NCBI GenBank assembly: GCA_905221605.1
Contig: CAJNDS010000551.1
Coordinates: 51,240-115,239 of the forward strand
Origin: Symbiodinium natans
Lineage: Eukaryota; Sar; Dinophyceae; Suessiales; Symbiodiniaceae
Length of the DNA stretch: 64,000 bases
Direction: 5' to 3'
The notes below the pieces were generated by a model. That model worked only from the letters and a program-made list of their open reading frames with translations, did not search any database and was not told the DNA's origin. Positions 10,756 to 21,909 of this stretch are shown here, piece after piece; the first letter of the stretch is position 1; each line of letters opens with the position of its first letter. The position numbers were made by a program, and so were the translations under genes.

Positions 10756-13700
10756 GGTGTGGCGCCTCGAATCAGAGAACAAGGAGCTGAAGGCACCTCT
10801 TCCGAGTTTTTTTTTCCCCCGGGGAGGTTCGGGTGTAGGGTTGAGTGCTTATAAAGGTTTTTGTTGGTTCTGCGGTGGCTTCAATTTTTTTTTTATGTTT
10901 GTGGGCTCCTCTGCAAAGGGAAAACGTTGGTCCCGTGTCTAGCAAGCGCGAGGGATCGCAGTTGTCCTTATTTAGTTCTGCACGGTTGGAGTATAGAACC
11001 ATTTCTTCTTTTGGGTACACGAAGCTGTGGCAATACCGCTAGCAAAGATCACAGACTGGCTCAAGCCCCACATGCTTCTACGGCCTCTGAGTTCTTCAAG
11101 TCAGGTGAACAACTCCATCTTGCAGACGCAGTACACCTCGCAGTGCGAGACGCAAGCTGACATCCTCAGGAGCGCTCGTCGTATTCTGCACGACATCATC
11201 GACGGTGCCTGCTTACCATTATGAACCAGTATTTTCATGACCATAAGCGCGGCTATTGCTTCCACAAACCTTCTGATATCAGTTCAACGATTACGTCTTC
11301 ACGTGCAATTGGCACACAGGTGCGGCAACATCGTTAGATCAGTTCTCTGGTGAAGGTCAAAGGAATCCATCCATGGCGCGCAGGACACTCCACTCCAACC
11401 TGGAGGACAACTATGCGACTATAGAGCGGCACGAGCGAAGAATTCTGGAGCCGCCTGCCTAAGCCGGCGAGCTTCTCCCGAGTGGTCCCGCACAAGAGGC
11501 TCCGTAGGTTTGAAATTCCACTTCCGTGAAAACGCTTCCAAGTGCATACTGCTTGCATGGAAATCGTAATGATAGTCATGGCCCTCGTACTGATGACAAC
11601 ATCAATAGCAACACTACAAGCCTCATCGTCGCCTTGTTCATAATGTAGTTTTGGGTCTACGGTGTACAGGGCTGTTTGGAGTTTAGGTAGCCTCTGCCCA
11701 GGTTGGAGCAGATGCTTGACGTGGGCGGCTGAGAGTGGGAAGATGACAGGGATTGGTTGGGGGGTGGGGGTGGAGGGGTTTAGGGCTTAGGGTTTAGGGT
11801 TAGCTTGACATCCTGCGGCTGCAAGACATGTTGAGGGTTTAGGGTTTGGGGTTTAGGGGTTAGGGTTTAGGGCTAGGGTTGCGGGTGGCTGAGGACCAGA
11901 AGCAGCAGGCGAAGGACGACCTAGAAAGAGAAATGGCCCAGCCAGCGGCTCAGGGGGGCAACCCTCCGTCGAACATTTCTCCCTTGCGCCCAGAATCCCG
12001 AAAGCGGCTTAGGGTTTAGGGTTTAGGGTTTAGGGTTTAGGGTTTAGGGTTTAGGGTTTAGGGTTTAGGGTTTAGGGTTTAGGGTTTAGGGTTTAGGGTT
12101 TAGGGTTTAGGTTTATAGGGTTTAGGGTTTAGGTTTAGGGTTGCTTGCCAAGGAAAGACAACAAAATTGCGGAGCTGAAGACGCAAAAGGAAGAGCTAGA
12201 AGACAAGCTCCGGGAGGTCGGGTGCTGCTGAGGAAGTGCTGCCAGACTCAACTCTTCGACTTTAGCCCTAACCCCAACGGTTTAGGGTTTAGGGTTTAGG
12301 GTTTAGGGATTCGGGTTTCGGGTTTAGAGTTTAGGGTTTAATTCAAAGTAAAAGCTCCTGTTAAATCCTAGAGCCCTAGCCTTGAAGCCCGAAACCACAA
12401 CAAGATGAAGAGGACCCGAAACCGCCCTAAACCCTAAACCCGAAACCCTAAACCCTCAACCCTAAACCCCAAACCCTAAACCCTAAACCCTAAACCCTAA
12501 ACCTGCCCGCAGGTGCGCGAGTTCCAGAGGGACAAGGAGAACATGGAGAAGGAGCCAAGAGCCTGCGGATGACTGAGGGTTTAGGGTTTTAGGGGTTTTA
12601 AGGTTTTAGGGTTTTAGGGCCTGAGGGCTTCATTTTCTTCAGGGTTTTAGGGTTTCAGGATTTAGGACTTTAGGGGTTTACGGTTTTTTATTGCTTTTCG
12701 GGGTTTAGGGTGTAGGGGTCAGGAAGCCCCACACACACTGGAGCCTATGAGCACTCAACTTACCCCCCGCCCTGAGCACCCCCAGTACACCCTACACCCC
12801 AAACCCTAAACCCTAAACCCTCAACCCTAAACCCCAAACCCTGAACCCTGAACCCCAAACCCTAAACCCTGAACCCTGAACCCTAAACCCTAAACCCTAA
12901 ACCCTAAACCCTAAACCCTAAACCCTAAACCCTAAACCCTAAACCCTAAACCCTAACCCTAAGCCTATACGTAGACATGAGCCTTTAACTTGAAACCCTC
13001 AGCCATCTTGCTTGCAAGGAGCTCGCCTCACTGAAGCAGCAGCTCGAGGAGAAGAAGGAGGCGCCGAGAACCCAGTGCCCGCAGCGGTTTGGGGTTTAGG
13101 GTTTAGGGTTTAGGGTTTAGGGTTTAGGGTTTAGGGGTTAGGGGTTTAGGGGTTTAGGGTTTTAGGCTTGAGGGGTTTTCAGGTGCTTTGATTGTGAGCT
13201 TCATATGATACTAGGTGAGGCTAATGTACAGAGAGGCTTTGATTAGAAAAAACGAAAACACTCGTTTTCAGGCGCTCATTGTGAGAGCTTGATATGATAC
13301 GATGTAGGGATCTTGTACAGAGAGTGTGGTTACATAAAACCCTCGTTTTCGGGCTCTTATAGGGCTAAGGGTTCAGGGTCGGTAGGGTTAGAAGGGCTTT
13401 GGGGGCTTCGGGTCTGGGGATCGTGGTCTTTAGTGTTTCTGGGGTTTGGGTTTGGAGTTGTCAGGTTTTGGGTTTGACCTCCGGGTTTGGGTTTAGGGGT
13501 GGCAGTCTCGCAGGAGTTCGCCCGGAAAATGAGCGACTTCGACCGGAAGAAGGCCATGGACATGGACAACCTGCGAAAGGAGAGTGACCTCACCTGCAGG
13601 TAAAACGTGTTGTTTTCTTCTTCCTTTTGGGGTGTTGGGTACCACATGTAGGGCCGGTTTTGCAAGCAAGGGCTTGGGGTCTGGGGTTCAGGGTTTAGGG

Positions 13701-16700
13701 TATAGGGTTCAGATTTCGCTCTGCGCAGGACATGGTCAAGCGAGTGGAGGATGCCAATGAGATGCTGAAGGCAAAAACCAAGGACCTCTTCGCGTGGATC
13801 TTGCGAGCATGAAGCTGGTTCTTAGTAGGGAATGAGGGAATTAGGGCTCTATACCTCGTACCCCTTTAAGGGATTCTATGGGGTACCTCATTCCCTCGTT
13901 CCCTCCTACGACCCAGGGGGGAGGGTTTTTCTCAGGTGATGCAGTGCTGATGTAGGGTTAGCTGGGCTTTTCTCGGAGGGCCAAGCCCAGAACAAATGCA
14001 CCTGACGTCCAATGTTCGGCTTGTCCATCTTGCGGTGCTATATATGTCGGCCTCCGTGTAATCTAGTGGTCAGAATAATTATGTTTATAGTTTCCGTTAT
14101 GGTCCCTTTATGTTTTTACTATCATAACCCCCCAAACCCTATTCTAGTTCTGACGGCCCCGCGTCTCGGAACAAGGATGTGCAGTGCATGAATTGAACTC
14201 CCTCTGCTCGACTGATGGCATGTTCCAGCGCTGGCGCATTCTTAACAAGCCGACAGCATTGTGACCAGGAACCCCAAACCTTAATCCCGAAACCCTAAAC
14301 CCTAAACCCTCCGCGCACGCGCGCGCGCGGTCGGTGTGCCCAAAAGGATCAGTTGGACTCCACCACCAAACGAACCATCATGGAGAACGAGCAGATGGTG
14401 GGCCTCTCTTTCTTTCTCTTAGGGTTTAGGGTTTAGGGTTTATAGGGTCTAGGGTCTAGAGTTTAGGGTTTAGGGTTTACAGTTTAGCTTCTCTCTCCTC
14501 TAGGTAGCTCCTTGCGTGAATCCTCACCCGCACACCCATCCCCGACCTCGCCTGACTCGCCCAGTTTACAGAGCTCCACTTCCAGAGCAAGGAGACAGAA
14601 AAGCTGATGGACAGGCCTTGCCTCCTGACAGGTGCTTGTTGTTGTTGATGTCTTCAATCAGCCTCCCACACTCACGTTGTGCGTTTTAGGGCTCAGGGTT
14701 GCCCACCCCACGGCACAAATACAGCCAGGAACCAGTCTCTCCTCGAAGAGAACGCACAGCTGCGACGGAACCTTCTCATCCACAAGGATCGCGCAGCCAA
14801 TCGGGGCAGGGTGTGGTGATGCTCGGAGTGTAGAGTCGGGTAGCGTGGCGTCAGCAAACCCTGAACCCTGAACCCTGAACCCTAAACCCTAAACCCTAAA
14901 CCCTCGTCTCGGAGCAGGACTTGGAGAATGAGCTGGCTCGACGGACCCATCTATACCAGCGACTACTCAAGAAGATGGATCAGAAGCATTCCTGGCTTGT
15001 TTGGTTTGGGGTTTAGGGCTCCTCGCTGTTTCTGCTCTGCACTTCCGCTGCTGGTCCAGCTCACTTTTTTGGGTTTTTGGGCTTGAAGTTTAGGGTTTAG
15101 GGTTTATAAGACTTAGTGTTTAGGGGTTACCTGATAAGGAGCGGTTTTCAACTTATGAGTTTGTATCCAGTGCGGCTGACAGGTTGAAGTCAGAGGCCGC
15201 GCAGCAAGAGCAGCCTCGGCCTTGGTGAACTGCCAGGGTTGCTCAGGAAGTGCGACGATTTTTAGATGAAGGGTTTTAGGGTAATTGTAGGGTTTAGGGT
15301 TTAGATTAAGGGTTTAGGGTTATTGTAGGGTTTAGGGTTAGCAACCAAGCTACTCGTACCAAGACGTGCATGAGCTGTCGGATTTGATTTTCTGCGCCGT
15401 TTATGGTTGCAGTCAGCCTATGGCGGGAAGGTCTCGCGAGTTCAATCCATTGAAGTCGACAGAGTCTGCAATGCCGGAGCAGGACTGTGCGCGGCCAGTG
15501 ACGCAAGCTCATGATTCATGCCTTCCGTTGCTTCAAAAGCCCAGCGGTAGACCCTAAAGCCTAAACCTTAAGCCCTAAACCCTAGACCCTGAACCCTAAA
15601 CCCTAAACCCTAAACCCCAAACCCTAAACCCTAAACCCTAAACCCTAAACCCCAAACCCACTCGTGTGCGGAGTCCAGAAAGTACAGGAAAGCTTCTCGC
15701 TGGGTGGCTCCCGGGAGGTGTCTGGAGGCCATCCGCACAGCTGGGTGCCCAGGTCCAAACGGGTTTCGGGTTTAGGGTTTGGCGTCACATGTCTTTCCTT
15801 AGGGTTCAGGGTTTAGGGTTTAGGGTTTAGGGTTTAGGGTCTAGGGTCTAGGGTCTAGGGTCTAGGGTCTAGGGTCTAGGGTCTAGGGTCTATAGGGTTT
15901 AGGGTTTAGGGTGAGAAGCTCACGGACTGTTGGGGTTGGACTTTAATTTCCGGCCGCCCTTTGGGATGAGGCTTCGAAAGTCTTGCAGCAGGAACCCTAA
16001 ACACTAAACCCTAAACCCTAAACCCTACAGGGTTAAACAAAAAAAGAAAACTAAACCCTGACGAAGCTGCATTCTTGAGGCACCAGCCTCTCCATGGAGG
16101 AGATAAGCCGCTTGCAGAGGCAGGTGGAGGCCGGGCCCAGCTTCGCCGAAAGGGTCTAGGTTCAGGGTCCAGGGTTTAGGGTTTAGGGTTTGGGGCGTTT
16201 CGGGAACACAGCAGGTGGGAAGCAGGTTGGAATAGCAGCTGGCCAGTTCAGGCCCTTCTGAGGGTTTTGGGGTTCCTCGGTCCTTGTTTTCGTGTGTTCA
16301 TCCTAGATCCATAAGTTCTCTACCCTTTCGACTGCCCGAGTCCTTGATTTCCAAAGCCCGAAGTTGTTAGTCCTAAGCTCGGCAGGATCACCAGAGCACG
16401 CTGCAGATGGCCAGCAGCTGAGCCCTACTAAATTGCAGTTGAGACGGCGCGTGAGAACAGGACATTCCGATATAGACTGGTAGACCTCAGGTTCTAAATT
16501 ACAAGCCTGCCTGCAACCAAAACCTAGTTATAGGGCTCCGAGGAGGAGTTGTGTCACAGGGCTTTAGGGCACGAGATCCTTGGTCGCTCAGGTGCGGCAT
16601 GAGTTTGCACAATATCGGCGCGACCATGCGACCCTGGCCCAGCTTCAGGACGCAACGCTGCCCGAGCTGCACTGCCCAGCCTTTTTCATTTTCAGGGGTG

Positions 16701-17275
16701 GTGGGCTTTGTAGGCTCACCCAGCAAGCACAAAAAATCTAGCCCCCAAAATCCTGAAGCAAACAAGCTCCCAACTCTGAACCCTTCAGGACCAGAGCACG
16801 CGCCTGATCATTTCCGCTCTCTACGAGCTGAAGCAGCAGAAGGACAGGGATGTGTGTTGGGCCGACGCCTAAACCCCACCAGATCGACCTGCCCGGCAAA
16901 CCGCTTGCGTTGCTGGTGCAGACATGCTTATCGAATGTCCTGCCTGGCGGAGGATCAAGCTCCCTTCCCTCCCACGTCGTCCACTCCTTACACGGACAGA
17001 TCGTTCTACTTTGCAACGCTTGTTATCAGGCTAGACATTCCCACGAGGTACGACCCTGATGCTGAGTGGCAGTTCAGCAACATGACGCCCAAGCAGAAAG
17101 AGTGCGCCCAAGTGAAAGCATGGGCTTCTCTAAAACTGGTTGGTTTGGAAGAGCCTTCTGCATGCAGATGCATGGCGCCAGCGAAAGTCGTAGTATAAGA
17201 TGAAAACCTCGACAGACAATCTCACGTGGAGGTACTTTTTCCGTGTTCTGCTGGAGAAGCTCAACAGCAGCATGT
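10756..17275 (+). CDS. Multi-exon coiled-coil protein, cilia-associated CFAP157-like
   Basis: A chain of short exons encodes a long coiled coil. Clear exons: 10756-10795 (LESENKELK), 11105-11202 (ILQTQYTSQCETQADILR), about 11408-11449 (DNYATIERHERRILE), 12160-12225 (KIAELKTQKEELEDKLRE), 12513-12555 (VREFQRDKENMEKE), 13015-13070 (ELASLKQQLEEKKEA), 13507-13598 (DFDRKKAMDMDNLRKE), 13728-13795 (DMVKRVEDANEMLKAKT), 14349-14398 (STTKRTIMENEQM), 14564-14610 (FTELHFQSKETEKLMD), 14731-14787 (NQSLLEENAQLRRNLLIHK), 14914-14985 (DLENELARRTHLYQRLLKKM), about 16095-16130 (SMEEISRLQRQVE), 16592-16660 (VRHEFAQYRRDHATLAQLQD), 16791-16850 (LIISALYELKQQKDRD), 17048-17130 and 17206-17275 (DNLTWRYFFRVLLEKLN). The TTKRTI-EN block, the order of the coiled-coil blocks and the closing LTW segment resemble CFAP157-type ciliary proteins as recalled. 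Other ciliary coiled-coil families remain possible. Start and end are not fixed. Confidence 0.55.
12008..12140 (+). repeat. Telomere-type array (TTTAGGG)
   Basis: About 15 perfect units in an intron of the coiled-coil gene. Confidence 0.95.
12282..12505. repeat. Convergent telomere-type arrays (G-rich then C-rich)
   Basis: TTTAGGG units at 12282-12340 face CCCTAAA units at 12423-12503 inside one intron, so the intron RNA could fold back on itself. Confidence 0.85.
12798..12962 (-). repeat. Telomere-type array (CCCTAAA)
   Basis: About 20 units, with CCCTGAA variants at the 5' side. It follows degenerate TTTAGGG sequence from 12577, another convergent arrangement. Confidence 0.95.
13165..13350. 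repeat. Diverged tandem duplication of about 90 bp
   Basis: Both halves contain GAGCTTCATATGATAC or GAGCTTGATATGATAC, then TGTACAGAGAG, then CTCGTTTTC. It lies within an intron of the coiled-coil gene. Confidence 0.7.
13826..13912. mobile_element. Short inverted-repeat element, family B
   Basis: The left end TAGTAGGGAATGAGGGAATT pairs with the right end CTCATTCCCTCGTTCCCTCC. It lies in an intron of the coiled-coil gene. Related copies are at 17475, 25867, 36305 and 61857. Confidence 0.75.
14066..14160. repeat. Short dispersed element, family A
   Basis: Shares GGTCAGAATAATTA, TTATGGTCCCTTTAT, ATAACCCCCCAAACCCTA and TTCTAGTTCTGA with the family A copies at 23211, 32651, 51058, 54218 and 57857. 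Confidence 0.7.
15590..15660 (-). repeat. Telomere-type array (CCCTAAA)
   Basis: About ten units with some CCCCAAA variants. An opposite-orientation array with CTAGGGT variants follows at 15803-15912. Confidence 0.9.
15803..15912 (+). repeat. Telomere-type array with homogenised GGGTCTA variant
   Basis: TTTAGGG units change into about eight consecutive TCTAGGG units and then back, showing local amplification of a variant heptamer. Confidence 0.9.
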
Positions 17276-17474
17276 GCGCGATGTGCTTTCCTGTGGGTCC
17301 GCAGCTTTGCCTTCTTGCCTGCTGCAATCAGACTCTGCACTGTTAATGGATCTAAGCCTTCAGAAATGTAAAGTACGCAGGCGGTTTTGGTTACAGCGCC
17401 CCTTCCACCTAAGCCCTAAAGCCTTGAACCTTCCAGAAAGTCAAACGGCCTTGGGTGCTTAACTTGCTGTTGCT

Positions 17475-17552
17475 TAGTAAGGAATGGAGGAACGAGGTAC
17501 CCTATATGATCCTTTAAAGTGTATATATGGGGCCCTAATTCCCTCATTCCCT
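17475..17552. mobile_element. Short inverted-repeat element, family B
   Basis: Starts TTAGTAAGGAATGGAGGAA and ends TTCCCTCATTCCCTGC. Confidence 0.7.
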
Positions 17553-17576
17553 GCCAACAAGCAGTGAGACTCCAGC

Positions 17577-17632
17577 CTAAACCCTAAACCCTAAACCCTA
17601 AACCCTAAACCCTAAACCCTAAACCCTAAACT
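17577..17632 (-). repeat. Telomere-type array (CCCTAAA)
   Basis: About eight units directly after the family B copy. Confidence 0.95.
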
Positions 17633-19150
17633 CTACTTCCCTGCTAAACCAACAGTAAGCTAAGCAGAGACTCCCGAGGCCCTCAGGCGGCCTCCACAGC
17701 AAGCCTGCCGGCCATCGGGAAGACGGAGCAAGGGGGCAAGGAGGCTCCATACTCCGCCCTAGAGTTTAGGGTTTAGGGTTTAGGGTGTAGGGTGTAGGGT
17801 TTAGGGTATGGGGGCAAGGAGGCTTGGGGATTGTGTGGGTTTATGGGTATTGTGCGGGTGCTTGGGTTGAGAGTTGAGAGGGTTCATGGGTATGGTGTGG
17901 GTTTCCGGGTATTGTGCGCGTGTATGGGTTGGGGATTGCGAGGGTTTATGGGCATTGTGTGAGTTTCTGCAGTGAGGGTTTAGGGCTTATAGGTGTTTGG
18001 GCTTGTGTGGGTCTAGCGAGCTGAGGGTGTTAAGGCTCGGCAAGTCGGCAAGTGTCAAAAAAGCCTCACGCGTGCAGGGAATGCGCTTCTCCCAGTTCCT
18101 GTGGTCGGTGGCCACTGATGGCGGGCCCTCCCAAGGCATGTGGGAAGCAGGGTATATCACAGGCTTTAGGGATCTTTAGGCCCGAGTTTATATAAATGTA
18201 TGGGCTTTGTTGCGAGTTTTGGTTGGAGTCATGATTTTGGGAAGTTGAAGTTGAGGGGAAGCGTTGGGGCGTGCAGTTTAAAGTTGCAGTGGCTTCGGGG
18301 TGTGTGGGCGGGGGGGGGGGTTTGCGGCAAGCATTCGGGCACTTCAGCCGTCACTCTCGCGTGAGGTCGTTGACCCCTTTCCCTACATCCATACCGTAGC
18401 TTGATAATGATGAAAAGCTGCAGCTTAGCATGCCATTCTCTGGAAGGCCTTCGGCAAGAGATGTGCACGAAAGCCTGCCAGACGGAGACCAGCACGGCAG
18501 ATCCATGTTTGAAGGAGCACCTGCTGCGGGAGGGCAGGGAGTGGCTTTTAAATATGCAGGGATCCTGGGTTCTTTGAACTCAGGGTTCAGGGTTTAGGGT
18601 TTAGGGTTCAGGGCTTAGGGTTGCTATTCATATAGCTAGACAGCGAAAATAGAGTTCCTTTAGTTCCTTGAGAAGTTCATTCTTCCGTTCTAGGTCGGTC
18701 AAAAAGCTGCCATATGCTCCTATAGACCTATACGGGTTTAGGGTTCAGGGATTTGGGCTCAGAGTTCTTGGGTGGTTCATCCGCTTTGTGCTTTGTTCCA
18801 CTGCAGGGTGTGCCGAATTGTTGGTAAACTTACACGCGGGTCGTTGAACGCATAGGGTGGGACTTTCTGGGGGACTTTGTAGGGGCTAGACAGGCAGACA
18901 GAGTCATGTGCTGGCGCGTGTTCCCGACTCCTCCTCCCCGCCAGACCTGCCCCCAGCTTCTGCGGAGAGCAGCGGAAGTTTTATTTCCGAGAGCACTTCC
19001 TACTTTGTGCCAATGGCTATGGAGAAGATCCTTAACCCTAAGCTGCCCTAAACCCTAAACCCCTCTTACTGGTACTCCGGGTAGCCACCACCACTGTGAT
19101 GGTCAAACTTGGGGGAGCTTCAGGAAGCCGAAACTTAAGACGCAAAGGCC

Positions 19151-19246
19151 TTTAGGGTTTAGGGTTTAGGGTTTAGGGTTTAGGGTTTAGGGTTTAGGGT
19201 TTAGGGTTTAGGGTTTAGGGTTTAGGGTTTAGGGTTTAGGGTTTAG
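19151..19246 (+). repeat. Telomere-type array (TTTAGGG)
   Basis: About 13 perfect units. Confidence 0.95.
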
Positions 19247-20229
19247 GACCTTGCAGAGCCCAAAGCTTCTCTCCACTTCCTGGTTCGTAGTAGGGGATGA
19301 GTGACTTAGGGTCGTCTAGGAGAAGATCAAGCACCTAACTCCCCAATCCCCCGTCAAGAACTGGCAAGTTGGCCCACAAAAACTCCCTTAAACCCTGAAC
19401 CCTGTGCCCTAAACCCTAAACCCTAAACCCGAAATCCTGAACCCTAAACCCTGTGTGCAGGAGGGGATCTGGAACCCGAAGGGCAAAACCGCGAACCTCA
19501 ACTCGGCGGGCATGCTCACTGCTGGCATGGTGCCCCTCCAAGTGGGCCTTCACGTCTAACGCTTTTCAAGTAGGGCTTAGGGCTTAGGGCTTAGGGTTTA
19601 GGGTTCAGGGTTCAGGGTTTAGGGTTGCCTCCAGAAGCCCAAAACCCCCTACAGCCCGAAACCCGCGAAACTCAAACCCTCAAAGCCCTAAACTCTCCCC
19701 TAAGACCCATCCCCAGCAGCAGGAGGGCTAAAGCTTCGTCTCGAGCGAATTAGGGTTTAGGGCTTAGGGCTTAGGGCTTAGGGCTTAGGGCTTAGGGTTT
19801 CGGGCCACGCTTCCATGATATTTAAAGTAGGGTGTGGGGTTTAAAGGTGCATGGTACTGTACCCTAAATAACGAGGCATCTATGGTTCAGAACCTTTTTC
19901 CGGAACACGCTACAGCGACCAATCTTTACGAACGCCTCTGAAAACCTTGGTCGCCCAGTGGTACCCTCTTGCCCTCTTTTTTGGTTCTTGTTTGCCTTGT
20001 AAAAGCAGCAGCCTCAAAAAGAGTACCCTTATTCGGAGATGGTTGCTGGGCTACCGAACCCTAAACCAAGAAACTCTTCAATGCCCATAAGTCAGGTGGC
20101 TGGCAATGTGAGGAACTGGGGCCCAAAGGCGGTGTCCCACCGGACCCGCGGCTTCTGAGGTTGAGGGTTTAGGGTTTAGGGTTTTAGGGCTAGAGGCTTT
20201 CTAGGCTTAGGGTTTAAGGGTTTAAGGGT

Positions 20230-20880
20230 TGAAGACTTTGTCGGTGTTGTCGTTCACGAGCCTTGTAATTACAGGGACAAGGGCTTTGAGGACGATTTGG
20301 GAAGGACTGGCTTGGAGTTCGAGAGAAGGATTTAGTCTAGAGTCTAGGGGAAAGGACGAAGAGACCGTTGTTCCTGGCGCAGCTCGTCAGTTCTCCGAAG
20401 AGCCGAGAGAACCAGAGGAATGTGTCTCACCTGCCGGCGCCGCCAAATGGTGGTGCTTGCATTCCCCATTCTAAGGTCGCTGAATGTGAGATGAGTTGCT
20501 GGCTACGCCAACCTCACCCTGAACTGTAGGTCGAAATATTGTTACGAACCTGGAGGTGCCGCGATGCATGCGCCAGGTGGTACAAACACGTGCCTCCCGA
20601 GGCACCTCGGCGGTTGGTGGGCTAGTTGCGTCTCATTCGGTGCCAGTTGCTACGCGTTTCACTGGCCTCGCAGTCCTCGGGGACTCAAAAATGTGTCCTC
20701 GAAAGTCAATGGCTCCAACTGAGATGACGGTACAGGGCAACCAGTCCTGCGAAACACAACTCATGGTACTTGCAAGGCTGCCATTGACTCTGGCCAACCA
20801 CGCTTCAAGCCCAAAACGTGCCTGGCGCACTGCTTGCATCTGATCCTGTGGAGCATCGTGGGTTGCACGCTGTCCTTAGG
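20230..20880. other. Open stretches of unknown nature
   Basis: A + strand open frame at 20229-20474 has an acidic segment (KDEETVVPGAARQFSEEPRE) that could be an exon. Open frames at 20556-20843 (+) and 20633-20839 (-) overlap each other; no family was recognised for either. Confidence 0.25.
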
Positions 20881-20990
20881 GCCTAAACCCTAAACCCTGA
20901 ACCCTGAACCCTGAACCCTGAACCCTAAACCCTAAACCCTAAACCCTAAACCCTAAACCCTAAACCCTAAACCCTAAACCCTAAACCAAG
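20880..20990 (-). repeat. Telomere-type array (CCCTAAA)
   Basis: About 15 units, the first few being CCCTGAA variants. Confidence 0.95.
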
Positions 20991-21102
20991 CATGGGTTGC
21001 ACAGGGCCCTCAGCAGAAGCAATTTTGGCCCATCGGGCAGAGACTTTGGGAGCCAAGAACAGCCAATCTCTTCCAGGACATTCGGCTGCCAGTACCTGCT
21101 GG

Positions 21103-21305
21103 GAGGTTCATGGGTTTAGGGTTTGGGGTTTGGGGTTTAGGGTTTAGGGTTTAGGGTTTAGGGTTTAGGGTTTAGGGGTACTTACGAACCAATTATAACT
21201 GTACTTATAACCCACTTATAAGCCCCTTAAGTGCCCTAAGATGGTTAAAAGTATAGTTAGAAGTACAGTCGTGATTGGTTAATAACTACCATGAACCTGC
21301 AAGTA
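21103..21305. repeat. Family C element interrupted by telomere-type array
   Basis: The left terminus GGGAGGTTCATGGG (21103) is followed by TTTAGGG units (21115-21175). The element body then resumes (GGGGTACTTACGAACC) and ends CTACCATGAACCTGCAAGTA near 21304. The array sits inside the element. Confidence 0.65.
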
Positions 21306-21604
21306 GCTGCCATGCTGCTCGCTATACTGTAGAGGGCTGCAGAGTGAAATCCGAGACACGGACGGTCCAGAGAGTTGCGCAAGACGTTGAACCGCGCAGA
21401 GCGCGGTGCCCCTAACAGCATGTTTATGTGCTTATGCTCGATGTACACGCTTCTTGCTACTTTAAGGTGATCATTACTACTTCCCCTAGATCCTACCTTC
21501 TACCCTAAGCTGTACCCTAAACGCTAAACCCTACACCGTAAACCCTAAACCCTAAATCTCTCTTACTATATCTTACTATATATATATATATATATACCCG
21601 AATG

Positions 21605-21905
21605 GGTTTCGTGGGCAAGGCACAAACCTTGGTGGGCAAGGCACAAACCTTATTGGGCAAGGCACAAACCATAGTGGGCAAGGCACAAACCTTAGGGGGC
21701 AAGGCACGCCCGTGCCTTGCCTACTAAGATTTGTGCCTTGCCCACCAAGGTTTGTGCCTTGCCCAACAAGGTTTGTGCCTTGTAATCAAGGTTTGTAATC
21801 AAGGTTTGTGCCTTGCCCGCTAAGGTTTGTGCCTCCCCACCAAGGTTTGTGCCTTGGGCAAGGCACAAACCTTAGTGGGCAAGGCACAAACCTTAGTGGG
21901 CAAGG
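21605..21905. repeat. Large inverted array of an 18-bp repeat
   Basis: Five copies of GTGGGCAAGGCACAAACCTT-like units (21608-21710) are followed by about seven copies in the opposite orientation (AAGGTTTGTGCCTTGCCC, 21712-21860), then two copies in the first orientation (21862-21905). The two blocks can pair into a long hairpin. No protein or CRISPR features accompany it. A TA repeat (21575-21596) lies just before it. Confidence 0.9.
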
Positions 21906-21909
21906 CCTG

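Larger units (their letters stand above)
17330..20230. other. Repeat-rich stretch with a few possible exons
   Basis: Possible exons by AG|G boundaries: 18080-18138 (GMRFSQFLWSVATDGGPSQ, GC donor), 18417-18575 (LEGLRQEMCTKACQTETSTA in one frame), about 18942-19032 (SSGSFISESTSYFVPMAMEK) and 19462-19545 (EGIWNPKGKTANLNSAGMLT). They could be the end of the coiled-coil gene or another gene; no family was recognised. Also present are telomere-type arrays and a degenerate GGGTATTGTG minisatellite at 17815-17965. Confidence 0.35.

Noticed and set aside
20556-20843. Overlapping + and - open frames that might be a retroelement fragment.
   Set aside because: No reverse transcriptase, integrase or protease motif seen.
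21605-21905. CRISPR-like regular repeats.
   Set aside because: Units are contiguous, in both orientations and without spacers, in a eukaryotic intron-rich context; no Cas genes.
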